In this document: piece by piece, positions 7,849-15,953 of the stretch
Layout: every line of letters begins with the position of its first letter
Numbering within the stretch: the stretch's first letter is position 1
DNA from: a bacterium
GTDB taxonomy: Bacteria > Chloroflexota > Anaerolineae > Caldilineales > Caldilineaceae
Reading direction: 5' to 3'
Length of the DNA stretch: 64,000 nt
Assembly (NCBI GenBank): GCA_016124945.1
Contig: WGMT01000036.1
Span: 124,001-188,000 of the forward strand
Position numbers and translations under genes: made by a program
Notes under the pieces: generated by a model
Databases searched by the model: none
What the model saw: only the letters and a program-made list of their open reading frames with translations
What the model was told of the DNA's origin: nothing

Positions 7849-7988
7849 TTGGGAAAATTTGGGAAACAAACGTTCGCATTTGGGTATTGGTTTTGGGATT
7901 CGATGCAACCGGCGAACCTGATGTAGTCCGACCGTTTCTCGTGATCGTCTATCGACCTGTAATTTGGTGTCAGCCAAAGGAATAAACC

Positions 7989-8687
7989 ATGAATCTCTCT
8001 GATCGTCAGAAACATATCCTTCAGTTCATCAAGCACTTCCTTGATGACAAGAACTTCCCGCCTTCGATCCGCGAAATTGGGCAGGCCGTCGGCATCACCA
8101 GCACCTCGGTGGTGAAGTACAATCTCAACAAATTGGAACGCGATGAATTGATTGTGCGCGAGAAAGAAGTCAGTCGCGGACTAAGCCTGAATTGGGAGAA
8201 GATATACCAATCGGGGTTGGGGACGTTGTTTAACGGCGGCAGCGGACACGAAAGCAATGTGACTGCCTTGAACGGTAGTTACAACCCCGTTGGAATTCCA
8301 ATTTTGGGGCCGATTGTGGCGGGGTATCCTATCGAAGTGGTGCCGGCAGACAGAGAAACCGCCGAGGAATGGATCGAACTCAACAGCAGTCTCTTCCGGC
8401 AGACGGAAGAGCTCTATGCGCTACGGGTGCAGGGCGATTCCATGATCGATGCCAGCGTCCTCGACGGTGACATTGTGATCCTACGTCACCAGGAAGAGGC
8501 CAAAAACGGGGAAATGGTAGCCGCCTGGATCGACGGCGACAACGAAACGACGTTGAAGTACTTCCACCTCAAAGGCAACATGGTGGAATTGACGCCTGCC
8601 AACCCTGCCTTCGAGGTGATTACACGACCGGCAGCACAGGTGCGCGTGGTGGGGAAAGTGGTTTCGGTGATCCGAACGCTCGAATAA
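7989..8687 (+). CDS. lexA: LexA repressor
   Basis: SOS-response repressor of 232 residues. The winged helix-turn-helix occupies about 1-65 (LSDRQKHILQFI, PPSIREIGQAVGITSTSVVKYNL) and the S24 autoprotease about 102-230. The self-cleavage bond is Ala111-Gly112 (PIVAGYPI); the catalytic Ser151 lies in VQGDSMID and the catalytic Lys190 in TTLKYF. A linker of about 30 residues rich in Gly and Asn separates the domains. RecA filaments would trigger cleavage after DNA damage. ATG 7989 follows AAAGGA. It stands alone behind its own strong promoter; autoregulation is expected for the family but no operator is recognisable. Confidence 0.95.
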   Translation: MNLSDRQKHILQFIKHFLDDKNFPPSIREIGQAVGITSTSVVKYNLNKLERDELIVREKEVSRGLSLNWEKIYQSGLGTLFNGGSGHESNVTALNGSYNPVGIPILGPIVAGYPIEVVPADRETAEEWIELNSSLFRQTEELYALRVQGDSMIDASVLDGDIVILRHQEEAKNGEMVAAWIDGDNETTLKYFHLKGNMVELTPANPAFEVITRPAAQVRVVGKVVSVIRTLE

Positions 8688-8688
8688 A

Positions 8689-8806
8689 ACAGCGATTAGC
8701 GATTGGGGGATTAAGCGATTGGGGATCATGTAAAGATGTTGGTTGCTGCTGTGCAACAACGACCTCTACACAATCCTCAATCCCTCAATTCTTCTTCCGC
8801 CAATCA
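8689..8806. repeat. GATTGGG-type heptads after lexA
   Basis: GCGATTAGCGATTGGGGG-type units at 8692-8728 face complementary CCTCAATCCCTCAATTC and CCGCCAATCACC units at 8772-8808. The TGA stop of the following minus-strand gene is part of a TGATTGG unit. Confidence 0.6.
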
Positions 8807-9277
8807 CCACCCCATCGTTCCCGGCCCGCCCTTGAACGGCCCCACAATATTCGACGTGACCCAACCGCCGTAAAAGTCACCGGCTTGAGATTGCACCTGC
8901 TCTTCGCCTACGTAACAAGCGTCTACTTTGCCTGCATAGAAGGCTACATACCCCGCTATAGAGACGAAGCCCGGCGTCGGTTTGGGGTAGGCCCAGGCGA
9001 CGGCGGCAACCTCTCGCTCACCTACCTCGAGATCGTAGTAGACGGCGCGGCCTTTCCACTCGCACCAACTCTGGCCGCGCGCAGACAATTGCAGGTATTC
9101 CATTTGCACATCTTCGGCGGGGATGTAGTAGGTGGGCGGGTGGCTTGTTTCGAGTACACGCTGTGCACGAGTGGTATCGGCAATTGTCACACCGTTAAAG
9201 ACCACACGAATGCGTTGCGGCACGTCCTCTAAACGGGGAGGGCGGGGATAATCCCACACAGATTCTTGTTCAGCCAC
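8804..9277 (-). CDS. DUF427 domain protein
   Basis: 157 residues of the DUF427 family: WDYPRPPRLE, RIRVVFNGVTIADT, RVLETSHPPTYYIPAEDV, the CEWKGRAVYYDLE block, and VAWAYPKPTPGF. DUF427 proteins are small beta-rich cytosolic proteins of unknown biochemical role. The start is GTG at 9277 with GAGG six bases upstream; the first residues, MAEQESVWDY, fit family N-termini. It precedes nothing obvious in an operon; the L,D-transpeptidase lies 14 bases upstream in the same direction, so the two may share a transcript. Its stop codon is contributed by the heptad repeat behind it. Confidence 0.85.
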   Translation of the reverse strand: MAEQESVWDYPRPPRLEDVPQRIRVVFNGVTIADTTRAQRVLETSHPPTYYIPAEDVQMEYLQLSARGQSWCEWKGRAVYYDLEVGEREVAAVAWAYPKPTPGFVSIAGYVAFYAGKVDACYVGEEQVQSQAGDFYGGWVTSNIVGPFKGGPGTMGW

Positions 9278-9291
9278 AATCTTCCTCTATC

Positions 9292-9894
9292 TCAATCCCT
9301 AACTACCACAAGCGTGGCGTTCTCTTCTGTTGGCCGCAGCCAACCACGATCGCCATCCCAGTCGGGCATGGCCCACTTGAAAAGCCACTCAGCGTCTTCA
9401 TTACGCATATTAATGCAGCCGCGGCTCATGGGTTGGCCGAAATTGTTGTGCCAATACGCGCCATGGAAGGCATAATCGCCGTAGAAATATTGCACCCACT
9501 CCACGTTGGGCAGCGAATAAAAGTCGCCACCGGCCAGGCTCCCCCCCGACATTGTCTGTACACGCGTACGTACCCAGACGCGGAAGGTCCCCTTCACCGT
9601 GGGTGTGCCCGGCAACCCAGAAGAAATCGTAAACGCTCGCACGGGGCGTGTCCCTTCATAGGCGACGGCGCGTTGATCGCTTAGATCTACATCGATCCAT
9701 TTTTCGGTGGTGGTGGGGAATTCGGCCGGGGTATCCCATCCGTAATTGAGCGGCACGTCCATATGGGCACGCAATTGGGGAACAGGGGGGTTGTCGACAC
9801 GGGTAATGGCAAGCAAATCATTCGCCTGGGCAGTGGGCGAAGTGAGCCACGCGATGCCAACGACAAACATTAAAATCAGAGCAATACGCCACAT
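9292..9894 (-). CDS. Secreted L,D-transpeptidase (YkuD domain)
   Basis: About 200 residues. A hydrophobic signal sequence ([16 protein letters not shown]) ends near PTAQA-ND. The YkuD domain starts at [16 protein letters not shown] and reaches the catalytic block: His in FHGAYWHN and the nucleophilic Cys in SRGCINM (Cys160 by this start). Such enzymes make 3-3 cross-links in peptidoglycan or attach proteins to it, and resist most beta-lactams. ATG at 9894 has GGAG seven bases upstream; ATG at 9909 would add five residues including two Arg but lacks a ribosome site. Residues 95-115 ([17 protein letters not shown]) match the family's substrate strand. Confidence 0.9.
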   Translation of the reverse strand: MWRIALILMFVVGIAWLTSPTAQANDLLAITRVDNPPVPQLRAHMDVPLNYGWDTPAEFPTTTEKWIDVDLSDQRAVAYEGTRPVRAFTISSGLPGTPTVKGTFRVWVRTRVQTMSGGSLAGGDFYSLPNVEWVQYFYGDYAFHGAYWHNNFGQPMSRGCINMRNEDAEWLFKWAMPDWDGDRGWLRPTEENATLVVVRD

Positions 9895-9979
9895 GATCAA
9901 TCTCCGCATACAGGTTGGTTGAACTCAATGCGGATTTATCAAAACCAATTGGCGGCCTTCTGTATGTAGGCTACGGAAC

Positions 9980-10019
9980 AAAAATGCCCTGCATTCCCCA
10001 AACTGGGAAATACAGGGCC
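9980..10019 (-). terminator. Rho-independent terminator
   Basis: Arms GCCCTG-ATTCCC and GGGAA-TACAGGGC (about 9986-9998 / 10005-10018) with, on the minus strand, ATTTTTGTT immediately after. It lies just past the stop of the small minus-strand gene at 10044. Confidence 0.75.
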
Positions 10020-10043
10020 AGGCGATGATGCCAGAAGTGTTGA

Positions 10044-10316
10044 CTAATGCTGTTTTTCGCCTGCTATTTCGCTGCGATGAGCAGGCGCATGAAAATGATA
10101 GGCGCTGACACAATCTTCGAGTTGGGTGAGACGACTTTCCATGCGATGGATGCTTGAAACCATCTCAGTGCAGGCACTCACGACTTCATTCGACAGATTG
10201 TGTTGACGGGTGACCGTCTCCAACGCTTCCGCTTCACTCTTGATTTCGTCGATCCGGCAGCGCAGCGCATCAATGAGCCATTCACCGGTAAACACAGGGA
10301 TCAGATTTGAGGACAT
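10044..10316 (-). CDS. Small helical protein of unknown function
   Basis: 90 residues, not recognised. ATG 10316 is preceded by GGAGG at ideal spacing, while the ATG at 10328 overlaps that ribosome site, so the shorter form is preferred. After an extended N-terminus (SSNLIPVFTGEWLIDAL) the protein is a long amphipathic stretch (CRIDEIKSEAEALETV, VVSACTEMVSSIHRMESR) typical of a coiled coil or helical hairpin, ending in a His-rich tail. A terminator sits 25 bases after the stop, so this is a monocistronic unit with its own control. No signal peptide or membrane segment. Good gene signals, no function assignable. Confidence 0.7.
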   Translation of the reverse strand: MSSNLIPVFTGEWLIDALRCRIDEIKSEAEALETVTRQHNLSNEVVSACTEMVSSIHRMESRLTQLEDCVSAYHFHAPAHRSEIAGEKQH

Positions 10317-10485
10317 AAAAGCCTCCAATAGTTCAAAATGTCGCCATCACAGACAGCCGTTGTTGACTTCTCCTTACCAATAGATTACTGGAATTACAGC
10401 ATTTGTCTGTTAGGGAATCCCCTACTGATGATAGACGGGTGTCATTCAAGTTGGGCCTAGTGTACATGCTTTGGCGGGTAATGCC

Positions 10486-10530
10486 TTGGCCTGTGTCTGA
10501 CACTGTTCGCCCCAAGGTTGAAGTACATGC
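10486..10530. repeat. Dispersed palindromic repeat, copy 2
   Basis: TGTCTGACACTGTTCGCCCC followed by AAGGTTGAAGT, closely related to the repeat at 3648-3700 read on the other strand. The rest of the 305-base spacer (10317-10621) holds no gene. Confidence 0.4.
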
Positions 10531-10621
10531 AGATGGACGCGCGGTGATGGACGCGTTACACTATGTGAACTGTTGGCAAACTTAAGAACCAAACCCATCA
10601 TCCCCACCAAGGATAGACAAA

Positions 10622-12274
10622 ATGCCTCAACTTGCGCAACTGCTCGAAGAGTACCTCACTTTCGTGCTGAGCGAAGATCCCATCGAAGCAACGCGATTGG
10701 GCGTCCACGATTACGATGAACAGCTTGGCAATGATTCTCTTGATGCGTTGAGCAGCGCAGCAGAGAAACGGACCGATTTCATCACACAATTGGAAGCCGT
10801 CGATCCCGACACACTCAGTATCGACGAAGCCATGGATCGCAGCGTGGCGCTTATCGATCTAAAGACGAAGAAACGCCGCCACGAGGACTTGCACATCTGG
10901 GCGCGTGCCCCCTATTGGTATGTCGAACGCCTGGGCAGCGCCTACTCGGGCCTGCTCAATGCCGCCGAGGACCTCGCCCCCGCCGAACAAGGACGTCGCC
11001 TGCGCACACGCCTGGCCGCAACATCTGGCTATCTGGACACGGCGCAGCAGAATCTCTCCACCAACGCGCCACCGCTCTATGTAGAGATGGGCATCACGGC
11101 GGTGGATGGGTTACAGCGATTCCTCGATCAGGCTGTGATGGGTTTTGCAGAAACGCTGGAGGCATCGCTCAAAGGCGAAGTCCACGCCGAGGTGGTGCGT
11201 GTGCAGGATAGGCTGACCACCTTTAAAGCCTTTTTGGCCGATCTACATCCCCGCGCGCAAGGACACTTCGCCTGCGGTCCTGCCCACTTCGACTTCCTAT
11301 TGCGTGAGTTCCATCTACTCGACTTCGACCACCAGTCGCTATACGAATTCGGGCAAGAGGAGATGGGCAAGGATCGGGCGGCGCTGGAAGCCTACGCCCG
11401 TGAACTGGATCCCAATCGATCGTGGATCGAGCAGTTAGAGGCGATCAAGTCGCATCATCCGCGCGGCGAAGAGTTCCTCGACACCTACCATGCCGAGATG
11501 GTGCGCGCCCGTCGCCACTGTGTGGACACGTATTTGATCACGTTGCCCGCGGGGGAAAGCGCGCAGGTGGTCTGGCTACCCGAGTATTTACGCGCCGGCG
11601 CGCCGCTTGGGCTAATGCACACTGTGCCGCCCTTCTCTAACAGCCTTTCCAGCCAACTCCTGCTCACGCCGCTCGATCCCAACGCGTCCGCCGAGCGCCA
11701 GGAACAGCACATGCGCGACAACTGCTACGCCTTCGCCCGCTCCATCACATTGCACGAGATCTACCCTGGACATCACACGCAGAAGGTGCATCACAAGCTG
11801 GCAACGGTCAATTCGCCGGTGCGCCGCTACTTTAGCAGCCCTGTCTTTGTGGAAGGGTGGGGACTTTACACCGAGGATTTGATGGAGGAAACAGGCTTCA
11901 TGGACGATCCCGCCGTGAAGCTCTTCAAACTGCGCAACGCCCTCTGGCGCTCCGCCCGTGTCGTGGTAGACAGTGGCCTCCACACGCGCAACATGTCCTT
12001 TGCCAACGCCGTCGATCTTCTGCACCGCGAAGTGCTGCTCGATCCGCACATGGCCGAAGGCGAAGTGCGCCGCTACACAACCCACAACAACCCCACCTAC
12101 CCCTCCGCCTACCTGCTGGGCAAAACCGCCATCCATGCTCTGCGCGCCCGCTGGCAGGCCCAACAGGACAACGCATACTCCTTGCAGCGCTTCCACGATA
12201 CGCTGCTGAGTTACGGATCCCCGCCGGTGAAGTTGGTGGCGGAACGAATGTTGGGGGTGGGGATTGGGGATTAA
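10622..12274 (+). CDS. DUF885 family protein, probable metallo-carboxypeptidase
   Basis: 550 residues of the DUF885 family. The zinc-site motif HEIYPGHHTQK lies at 378-388 (consensus HExxPGHxxQ), with the downstream glutamate region EGWGLYTEDLMEE following about 25 residues later, as in the family. The N-terminal half is helical (LEEYLTFVLSEDPIEATRLG, DQAVMGFAETLEA). Relatives are thermolysin-like-fold carboxypeptidases; no signal peptide is visible, so a cytosolic peptidase is likely. ATG 10622 follows AAGGA. The last residues, GVGIGD and the TAA, are encoded by GGGGATT heptads, so the C-terminus has been shaped by the repeat. Confidence 0.85.
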   Translation: MPQLAQLLEEYLTFVLSEDPIEATRLGVHDYDEQLGNDSLDALSSAAEKRTDFITQLEAVDPDTLSIDEAMDRSVALIDLKTKKRRHEDLHIWARAPYWYVERLGSAYSGLLNAAEDLAPAEQGRRLRTRLAATSGYLDTAQQNLSTNAPPLYVEMGITAVDGLQRFLDQAVMGFAETLEASLKGEVHAEVVRVQDRLTTFKAFLADLHPRAQGHFACGPAHFDFLLREFHLLDFDHQSLYEFGQEEMGKDRAALEAYARELDPNRSWIEQLEAIKSHHPRGEEFLDTYHAEMVRARRHCVDTYLITLPAGESAQVVWLPEYLRAGAPLGLMHTVPPFSNSLSSQLLLTPLDPNASAERQEQHMRDNCYAFARSITLHEIYPGHHTQKVHHKLATVNSPVRRYFSSPVFVEGWGLYTEDLMEETGFMDDPAVKLFKLRNALWRSARVVVDSGLHTRNMSFANAVDLLHREVLLDPHMAEGEVRRYTTHNNPTYPSAYLLGKTAIHALRARWQAQQDNAYSLQRFHDTLLSYGSPPVKLVAERMLGVGIGD

Positions 12275-12317
12275 GGACTGGGGTGAGATTGTTGGTTCTG
12301 TGATTGGACCGAAAATC

Positions 12318-12546
12318 GTTAACCAGATGATGAGGATGATGATCGTCGAGATCTATCATCCTCATCATCTCATGATTCTGCTGGCAAACTCGTTGTGACG
12401 CGGAAATGGTCCCGAAGCCGAAGTCCTGCGGTTAGTAACCGCAGCTACGACAGACGAGGCGATCCCTTATGTCGTAGGTCACGCTACCAGCGTGACGGGC
12501 GTGCTCGACGAGTTCGTCAACAGAATCATCCCATCATCTGGTTAAC
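12318..12546. repeat. Composite multi-hairpin element
   Basis: Outer perfect arms 12318-12332 / 12532-12546 (GTTAACCAGATGATG). Inside are a 16-bp hairpin (12326-12341 / 12355-12370), CTGCGGTTA-g-TAACCGCAG (12426-12444), CTACGACA / TGTCGTAG (12445-12452 / 12470-12477) and GTCACGCT / AGCGTGAC (12478-12485 / 12489-12496). There is no gene in the 330-base spacer. Structure is far beyond a simple terminator. Confidence 0.75.
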
Positions 12547-12604
12547 GCAAGATCACCCACGCCACTGCGTCAACAAGCTCTACCCAGTCCCTAGTCCCCA
12601 ATCC

Positions 12605-13879
12605 CTAGTACACCTTCGCAAACGTCCCGCCGACCAGATCCACGCCTGGCGCAACCAGGCCCGGCGCGTTCACTTCGCTTAGTTCGTTGCGGAAGATGGC
12701 ACCGTCTTTCATGACGAGGCGGATGTTGCGCAGGTCGCGGATCGTCTGATCAGGCCGCCCGTCGATGACGAGGAGATCGGCGCGTTTGCCCGCCTCGACG
12801 GTGCCGGTGAGGCCAAGGAGGCCGCAGACTTTGGCCGAGTTGTGGGTGGCGGCTTTAAGCGCTTCCAGCGGGGTGAGGCCCGTTTCCACCAACAATTCCA
12901 CTTCGCGGATGGTGGCTACAGTGCCGTCCACAGGATCGCTGGGCAGCAGATCGGTGCCGTTGCAGATGGTGACACCGGCCGCCACGCCGCGACGAATCGA
13001 GGCAATGTGCTCAGCGGCGGCGGCTTTGGCCTTGTCCAGCATCCACTCCTGGACGCCGTGACGGCGCATGTAGTCCAGTTCTTGGGTGACACAGAGCGTC
13101 GGCACGAGGAAGGTGCCTGCCTCGGCCATCATGGCGGCGGCTTCATCGTCGAACTCGTAGCCATGTTCAATACAGTCGACCCCTGCCCGCACGGCGTCTT
13201 TGATCGGCCCTGTGCCGCCGGTGTGCGAAGCCACGATTCGGTTGTTGGCGTGGGCCACTTCCACCACAGCGCGCAACTCATCGTCGGCGATCTGCTTGTC
13301 CGACGGTTTTTCGCCGGGGGTGCCGATGCCGCCGGTGAGGCAGATTTTGATGAAATCAGCCCCAGCGCGGATCTGTTCACGCACAGCCTGGCGGAAGCCG
13401 TCCACACCGCTGGCTTCAAGACAGCTCATTGAGTTGTGGCCATGACCACCGGTGGCAATCAACGCTGCGCCCGCCGCTTTGATGCGCGGACCAGGCAGCA
13501 CGCCCTTGTCGATGATGGCGCGCACGTCCATATCAGTGAAGTGGGCTTCACCGATGACGCGCACACTGGTCGTCCCTGTGGTGATGGCTTCCAGGGCGCG
13601 GCGGTACATCAACAGCGTGCGGTAGCCGCGCTCGAACTGGTCAATGCGCCGTTCGGGGAAGGGCAGCCGCAGCGCCAGATGCACATGGACGTTGAACAGC
13701 CCCGGCATCACCGACTTGCCGCCCAGATCGACAACGAGATCCCCGTCCGCAGGCGACGGCGCATCGACCGACGGCCCACACCAGGCAATCTCCTGACCCG
13801 AAACCACCACCGTCGCTGCATCCACTGCCGCCGCGCCGGTGCCATCGATGAGTCTACAATTGGTGAAGATAGTACGCAT
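12605..13879 (-). CDS. COG1228-type amidohydrolase (imidazolonepropionase/prolidase-like)
   Basis: 424 residues. The metal site runs VHVHLAL (His65, His67), the bridging-lysine strand GADFIKICLTGG, SHTGG, EHGYEFD and GTDLLPSDP, with the composite-domain ends MRTIFTNCRLIDGTG and GKRADLLVIDGRP. The pattern GVLPGPRI...ATGGHGH is shared with the amidohydrolases at 44209, 53522 and 61043. Characterised relatives hydrolyse Xaa-Pro dipeptides, N-acyl amino acids or cyclic amides with a binuclear zinc centre in the cytosol. ATG 13879 follows GGAGAG. It is the last gene of the run with transporter set 1, which may import its substrate. Its TAG stop is in a TAGGGATTGG heptad unit. Confidence 0.88.
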   Translation of the reverse strand: MRTIFTNCRLIDGTGAAAVDAATVVVSGQEIAWCGPSVDAPSPADGDLVVDLGGKSVMPGLFNVHVHLALRLPFPERRIDQFERGYRTLLMYRRALEAITTGTTSVRVIGEAHFTDMDVRAIIDKGVLPGPRIKAAGAALIATGGHGHNSMSCLEASGVDGFRQAVREQIRAGADFIKICLTGGIGTPGEKPSDKQIADDELRAVVEVAHANNRIVASHTGGTGPIKDAVRAGVDCIEHGYEFDDEAAAMMAEAGTFLVPTLCVTQELDYMRRHGVQEWMLDKAKAAAAEHIASIRRGVAAGVTICNGTDLLPSDPVDGTVATIREVELLVETGLTPLEALKAATHNSAKVCGLLGLTGTVEAGKRADLLVIDGRPDQTIRDLRNIRLVMKDGAIFRNELSEVNAPGLVAPGVDLVGGTFAKVY

Positions 13880-13904
13880 GTTTTTCTCTCCGAGAAAGTG
13901 ATTG

Positions 13905-14071
13905 GTGATTAGGGATTGGTGATTGGGATCGGGATGAGGCGATTGGGTAGCTATTGGAAGCAAATCTGGTAAACGCAAGATGATGGGATGATGAGACATG
14001 GGTGTTTAAGCACATTGTCTCATCATCCCATCATCTTCTCTCCTCAATTACCAATCCCCAGTCCCCAATCA
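13905..14071. repeat. Heptad array with 22-bp perfect hairpin
   Basis: GATTGGT/GATTAGG units (13905-13950) and their complement (14041-14071) enclose a perfect 22-bp hairpin, 13977-13998 / 14016-14037. It lies between the amidohydrolase and the permease gene whose TGA is part of a TGATTGG unit. Confidence 0.75.
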
Positions 14072-14878
14072 CCTTCTCAACCCATCCCCCATTAAATTCG
14101 TACCCGTTACGAAAAGGGCAATCGCCAGGCCAGGGAAGACGGCATTCCACCAGGCCAGGCTGAGGATGCCGCGCGCTTCGCTGACCATGCTGCCCCAGGC
14201 CGGCGTGGGCGGTTGCACACCCAGCCCCAGGAAGCTCAAAGCCGCCTCCGCCAGGATCATGCTCGACATATTGACAGCGGCGATGACGGCCAGTGTGGGC
14301 AACAGAGACGGCAACAGATGGCGCAATAGGATACGGCCACTGCGAGCGCCGACAGAGCGGGCCGCCAGCACAAACTCCTGGTTGCGCAGTGCCATTGTCG
14401 ATCCACGCGCCACACGGGCGTACTGCACCCACGTTACAAAGGCGAGGACGATGATCAGATTCGTCAACGTCTGGCCGACGGCGGCCATGATGGCAATGGC
14501 GATGAAGACAGGTGGGAAGGAGAGCTGGATATCGATGAGACGGCTGATCAGCCCGTCGACCCACCCCTGGTAATAACCGGCGATGAGGCCGATGATCGTC
14601 CCCAACGTGCCGCCTAGCAGCACAGAGAAGACGCCTACCGCCGTAGAGACCCGCGCGCCGTAGATCAGGCGCGAGAGCAGATCCCGGCCCAGTCGATCTG
14701 TGCCCAGCGGATGATCCCAAGTGCCGTTTTCCATCCACACCGGCGGGCGCAGTGCGGCGCGCAGATTCTGTTGTTCAAAGCTGTGGGGCGCGATCCACTG
14801 GGCAAAGATCGCCGTGACAATAATACCGACAAATATCACAAGCCCGACCCAGAACTGGGCCTTTTGACGAGAACGCAT
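14069..14878 (-). CDS. Oligopeptide-type ABC permease, DppC-like (set 1)
   Basis: 269 residues of the DppC/OppC family: N-terminal membrane segment (FWVGLVIFVGIIVTAIFAQW), HPLGTDRLGRDLLSRLIYGA, then the coupling region EFVLAARSVGARSGRILLRH that docks on the ATPase, and GLGVQPPTPAWGSM near the end. It forms the membrane channel with the DppB-like protein encoded just upstream (7-base gap). ATG 14878 has GAGG ahead; the longer open frame would run back into dppB. Together with the binding protein at 15954 this makes an importer of peptides or similar solutes, but no ATP-binding gene follows. Confidence 0.92.
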   Translation of the reverse strand: MRSRQKAQFWVGLVIFVGIIVTAIFAQWIAPHSFEQQNLRAALRPPVWMENGTWDHPLGTDRLGRDLLSRLIYGARVSTAVGVFSVLLGGTLGTIIGLIAGYYQGWVDGLISRLIDIQLSFPPVFIAIAIMAAVGQTLTNLIIVLAFVTWVQYARVARGSTMALRNQEFVLAARSVGARSGRILLRHLLPSLLPTLAVIAAVNMSSMILAEAALSFLGLGVQPPTPAWGSMVSEARGILSLAWWNAVFPGLAIALFVTGTNLMGDGLRR

Positions 14879-14885
14879 GAAGACC

Positions 14886-15806
14886 TCAGCCGTCGAGACG
14901 AATGCGTGGATCGAGGAAGCTATAGAGTAGATCAACCATCACGTTGATCAGCACAAAACCGATGCCCACCACCAGCACCACGGCGCGGATCAGGGGCAGA
15001 TCCCGGTTTTGGATGCCTTGCAGCATCAGCCAGCCCACCCCCGGCCAGGCGAAGACAGATTCCACCACCACCGATCCACCCAACAGGCCGCCTAACTGCA
15101 ACCCCAGCACCGTTACGGTAGGGATCATAGCGTTGCGCAGGGCATGGCGGTAGAGGATCAACTGATGTGCCAGCCCTTTGGCTTTGGCCGTACGGATGTA
15201 ATCTTGCTGCAAGACCTCGATTAAAGTCGACCGCACCAGGCGCGATACCAGCCCGATGCTGTAGATGGCCAGGGTGAAGCCAGGCATAAGGAGGTGCAAA
15301 AATGTCCCGTCGCCTGAAGAGGGCAGCCAGCGCAACCTGTCGGCAAAAGCCAGGATCAGGAGAATGCCCAGCCAGAACGAAGGGATGCTGATCCCCACGA
15401 AGGTGAACACCGAGACGATCCAATCCAACGCGCTGTTGGGGCGCGTCCCTGCGAGGATGCCCAACGGAATACCAATGAGGATGGTCAACCCCAGCGAAAA
15501 GAGCGCCAGTTGCAGTGTGGTGGGTAGCTTTTGCAGCACAAGGCCGAGTGCAGGCTGGTTGTAGCGATAGGAAATGCCCAGATCCCCTTGTACAGCGCCC
15601 TTGAGAAAGTTCCAATATTGCACGGGGATCGGTTGATCCAGGCCATAAAGGCGGGCGATACGTTCCACGTCTTCGGGGCTGGCGTCTAATGGCGCCAACA
15701 GACGCGCCGGGTCACCAGAAAGGTAGACCAGGAAGAAAACGAGCACAGTAACGGCAAACAACACCCACAAGAGATGCTGCGCCCGGCGAATCAGATAAGT
15801 AGACAT
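14886..15806 (-). CDS. Oligopeptide-type ABC permease, DppB-like (set 1)
   Basis: 306 residues with the typical six membrane segments. Visible blocks: LIRRAQHLLWVLFAVTVLVF, LYGLDQPIPVQYWNFLKGA, GDLGISY, FVGISIPSFWLGILL, and the ATPase-docking loop QDYIRTAKAKGLAHQLILYRH, ending LDPRIRL. Pairs with the DppC-like protein downstream. Its own upstream neighbour is the substrate-binding lipoprotein, 147 bases away across a repeat hairpin. The starting ATG lies close to the first membrane segment, as is usual for the family. Confidence 0.92.
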   Translation of the reverse strand: MSTYLIRRAQHLLWVLFAVTVLVFFLVYLSGDPARLLAPLDASPEDVERIARLYGLDQPIPVQYWNFLKGAVQGDLGISYRYNQPALGLVLQKLPTTLQLALFSLGLTILIGIPLGILAGTRPNSALDWIVSVFTFVGISIPSFWLGILLILAFADRLRWLPSSGDGTFLHLLMPGFTLAIYSIGLVSRLVRSTLIEVLQQDYIRTAKAKGLAHQLILYRHALRNAMIPTVTVLGLQLGGLLGGSVVVESVFAWPGVGWLMLQGIQNRDLPLIRAVVLVVGIGFVLINVMVDLLYSFLDPRIRLDG

Positions 15807-15860
15807 AAGGTTTGGGGAAACGAATGAACGTGAGAATCGGGCAGTGTTTGGTAAACAAAA

Positions 15861-15943
15861 GATTAGGCGATTAAGCGATGGGAGATTAGGGATCGCGCTG
15901 TAGAAACCGATCCTTAATCTCCCGATCTCCTAATCGCCCAATC
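15861..15943. repeat. Heptad hairpin between binding protein and permease genes
   Basis: GATTAGGCGATTAAGCGATG-type units (15861-15895) are mirrored by 15908-15943. Such a stem-loop after a binding-protein gene could hold back permease expression relative to the binding protein. Confidence 0.65.
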
Positions 15944-15953
15944 TCAATTCCGC

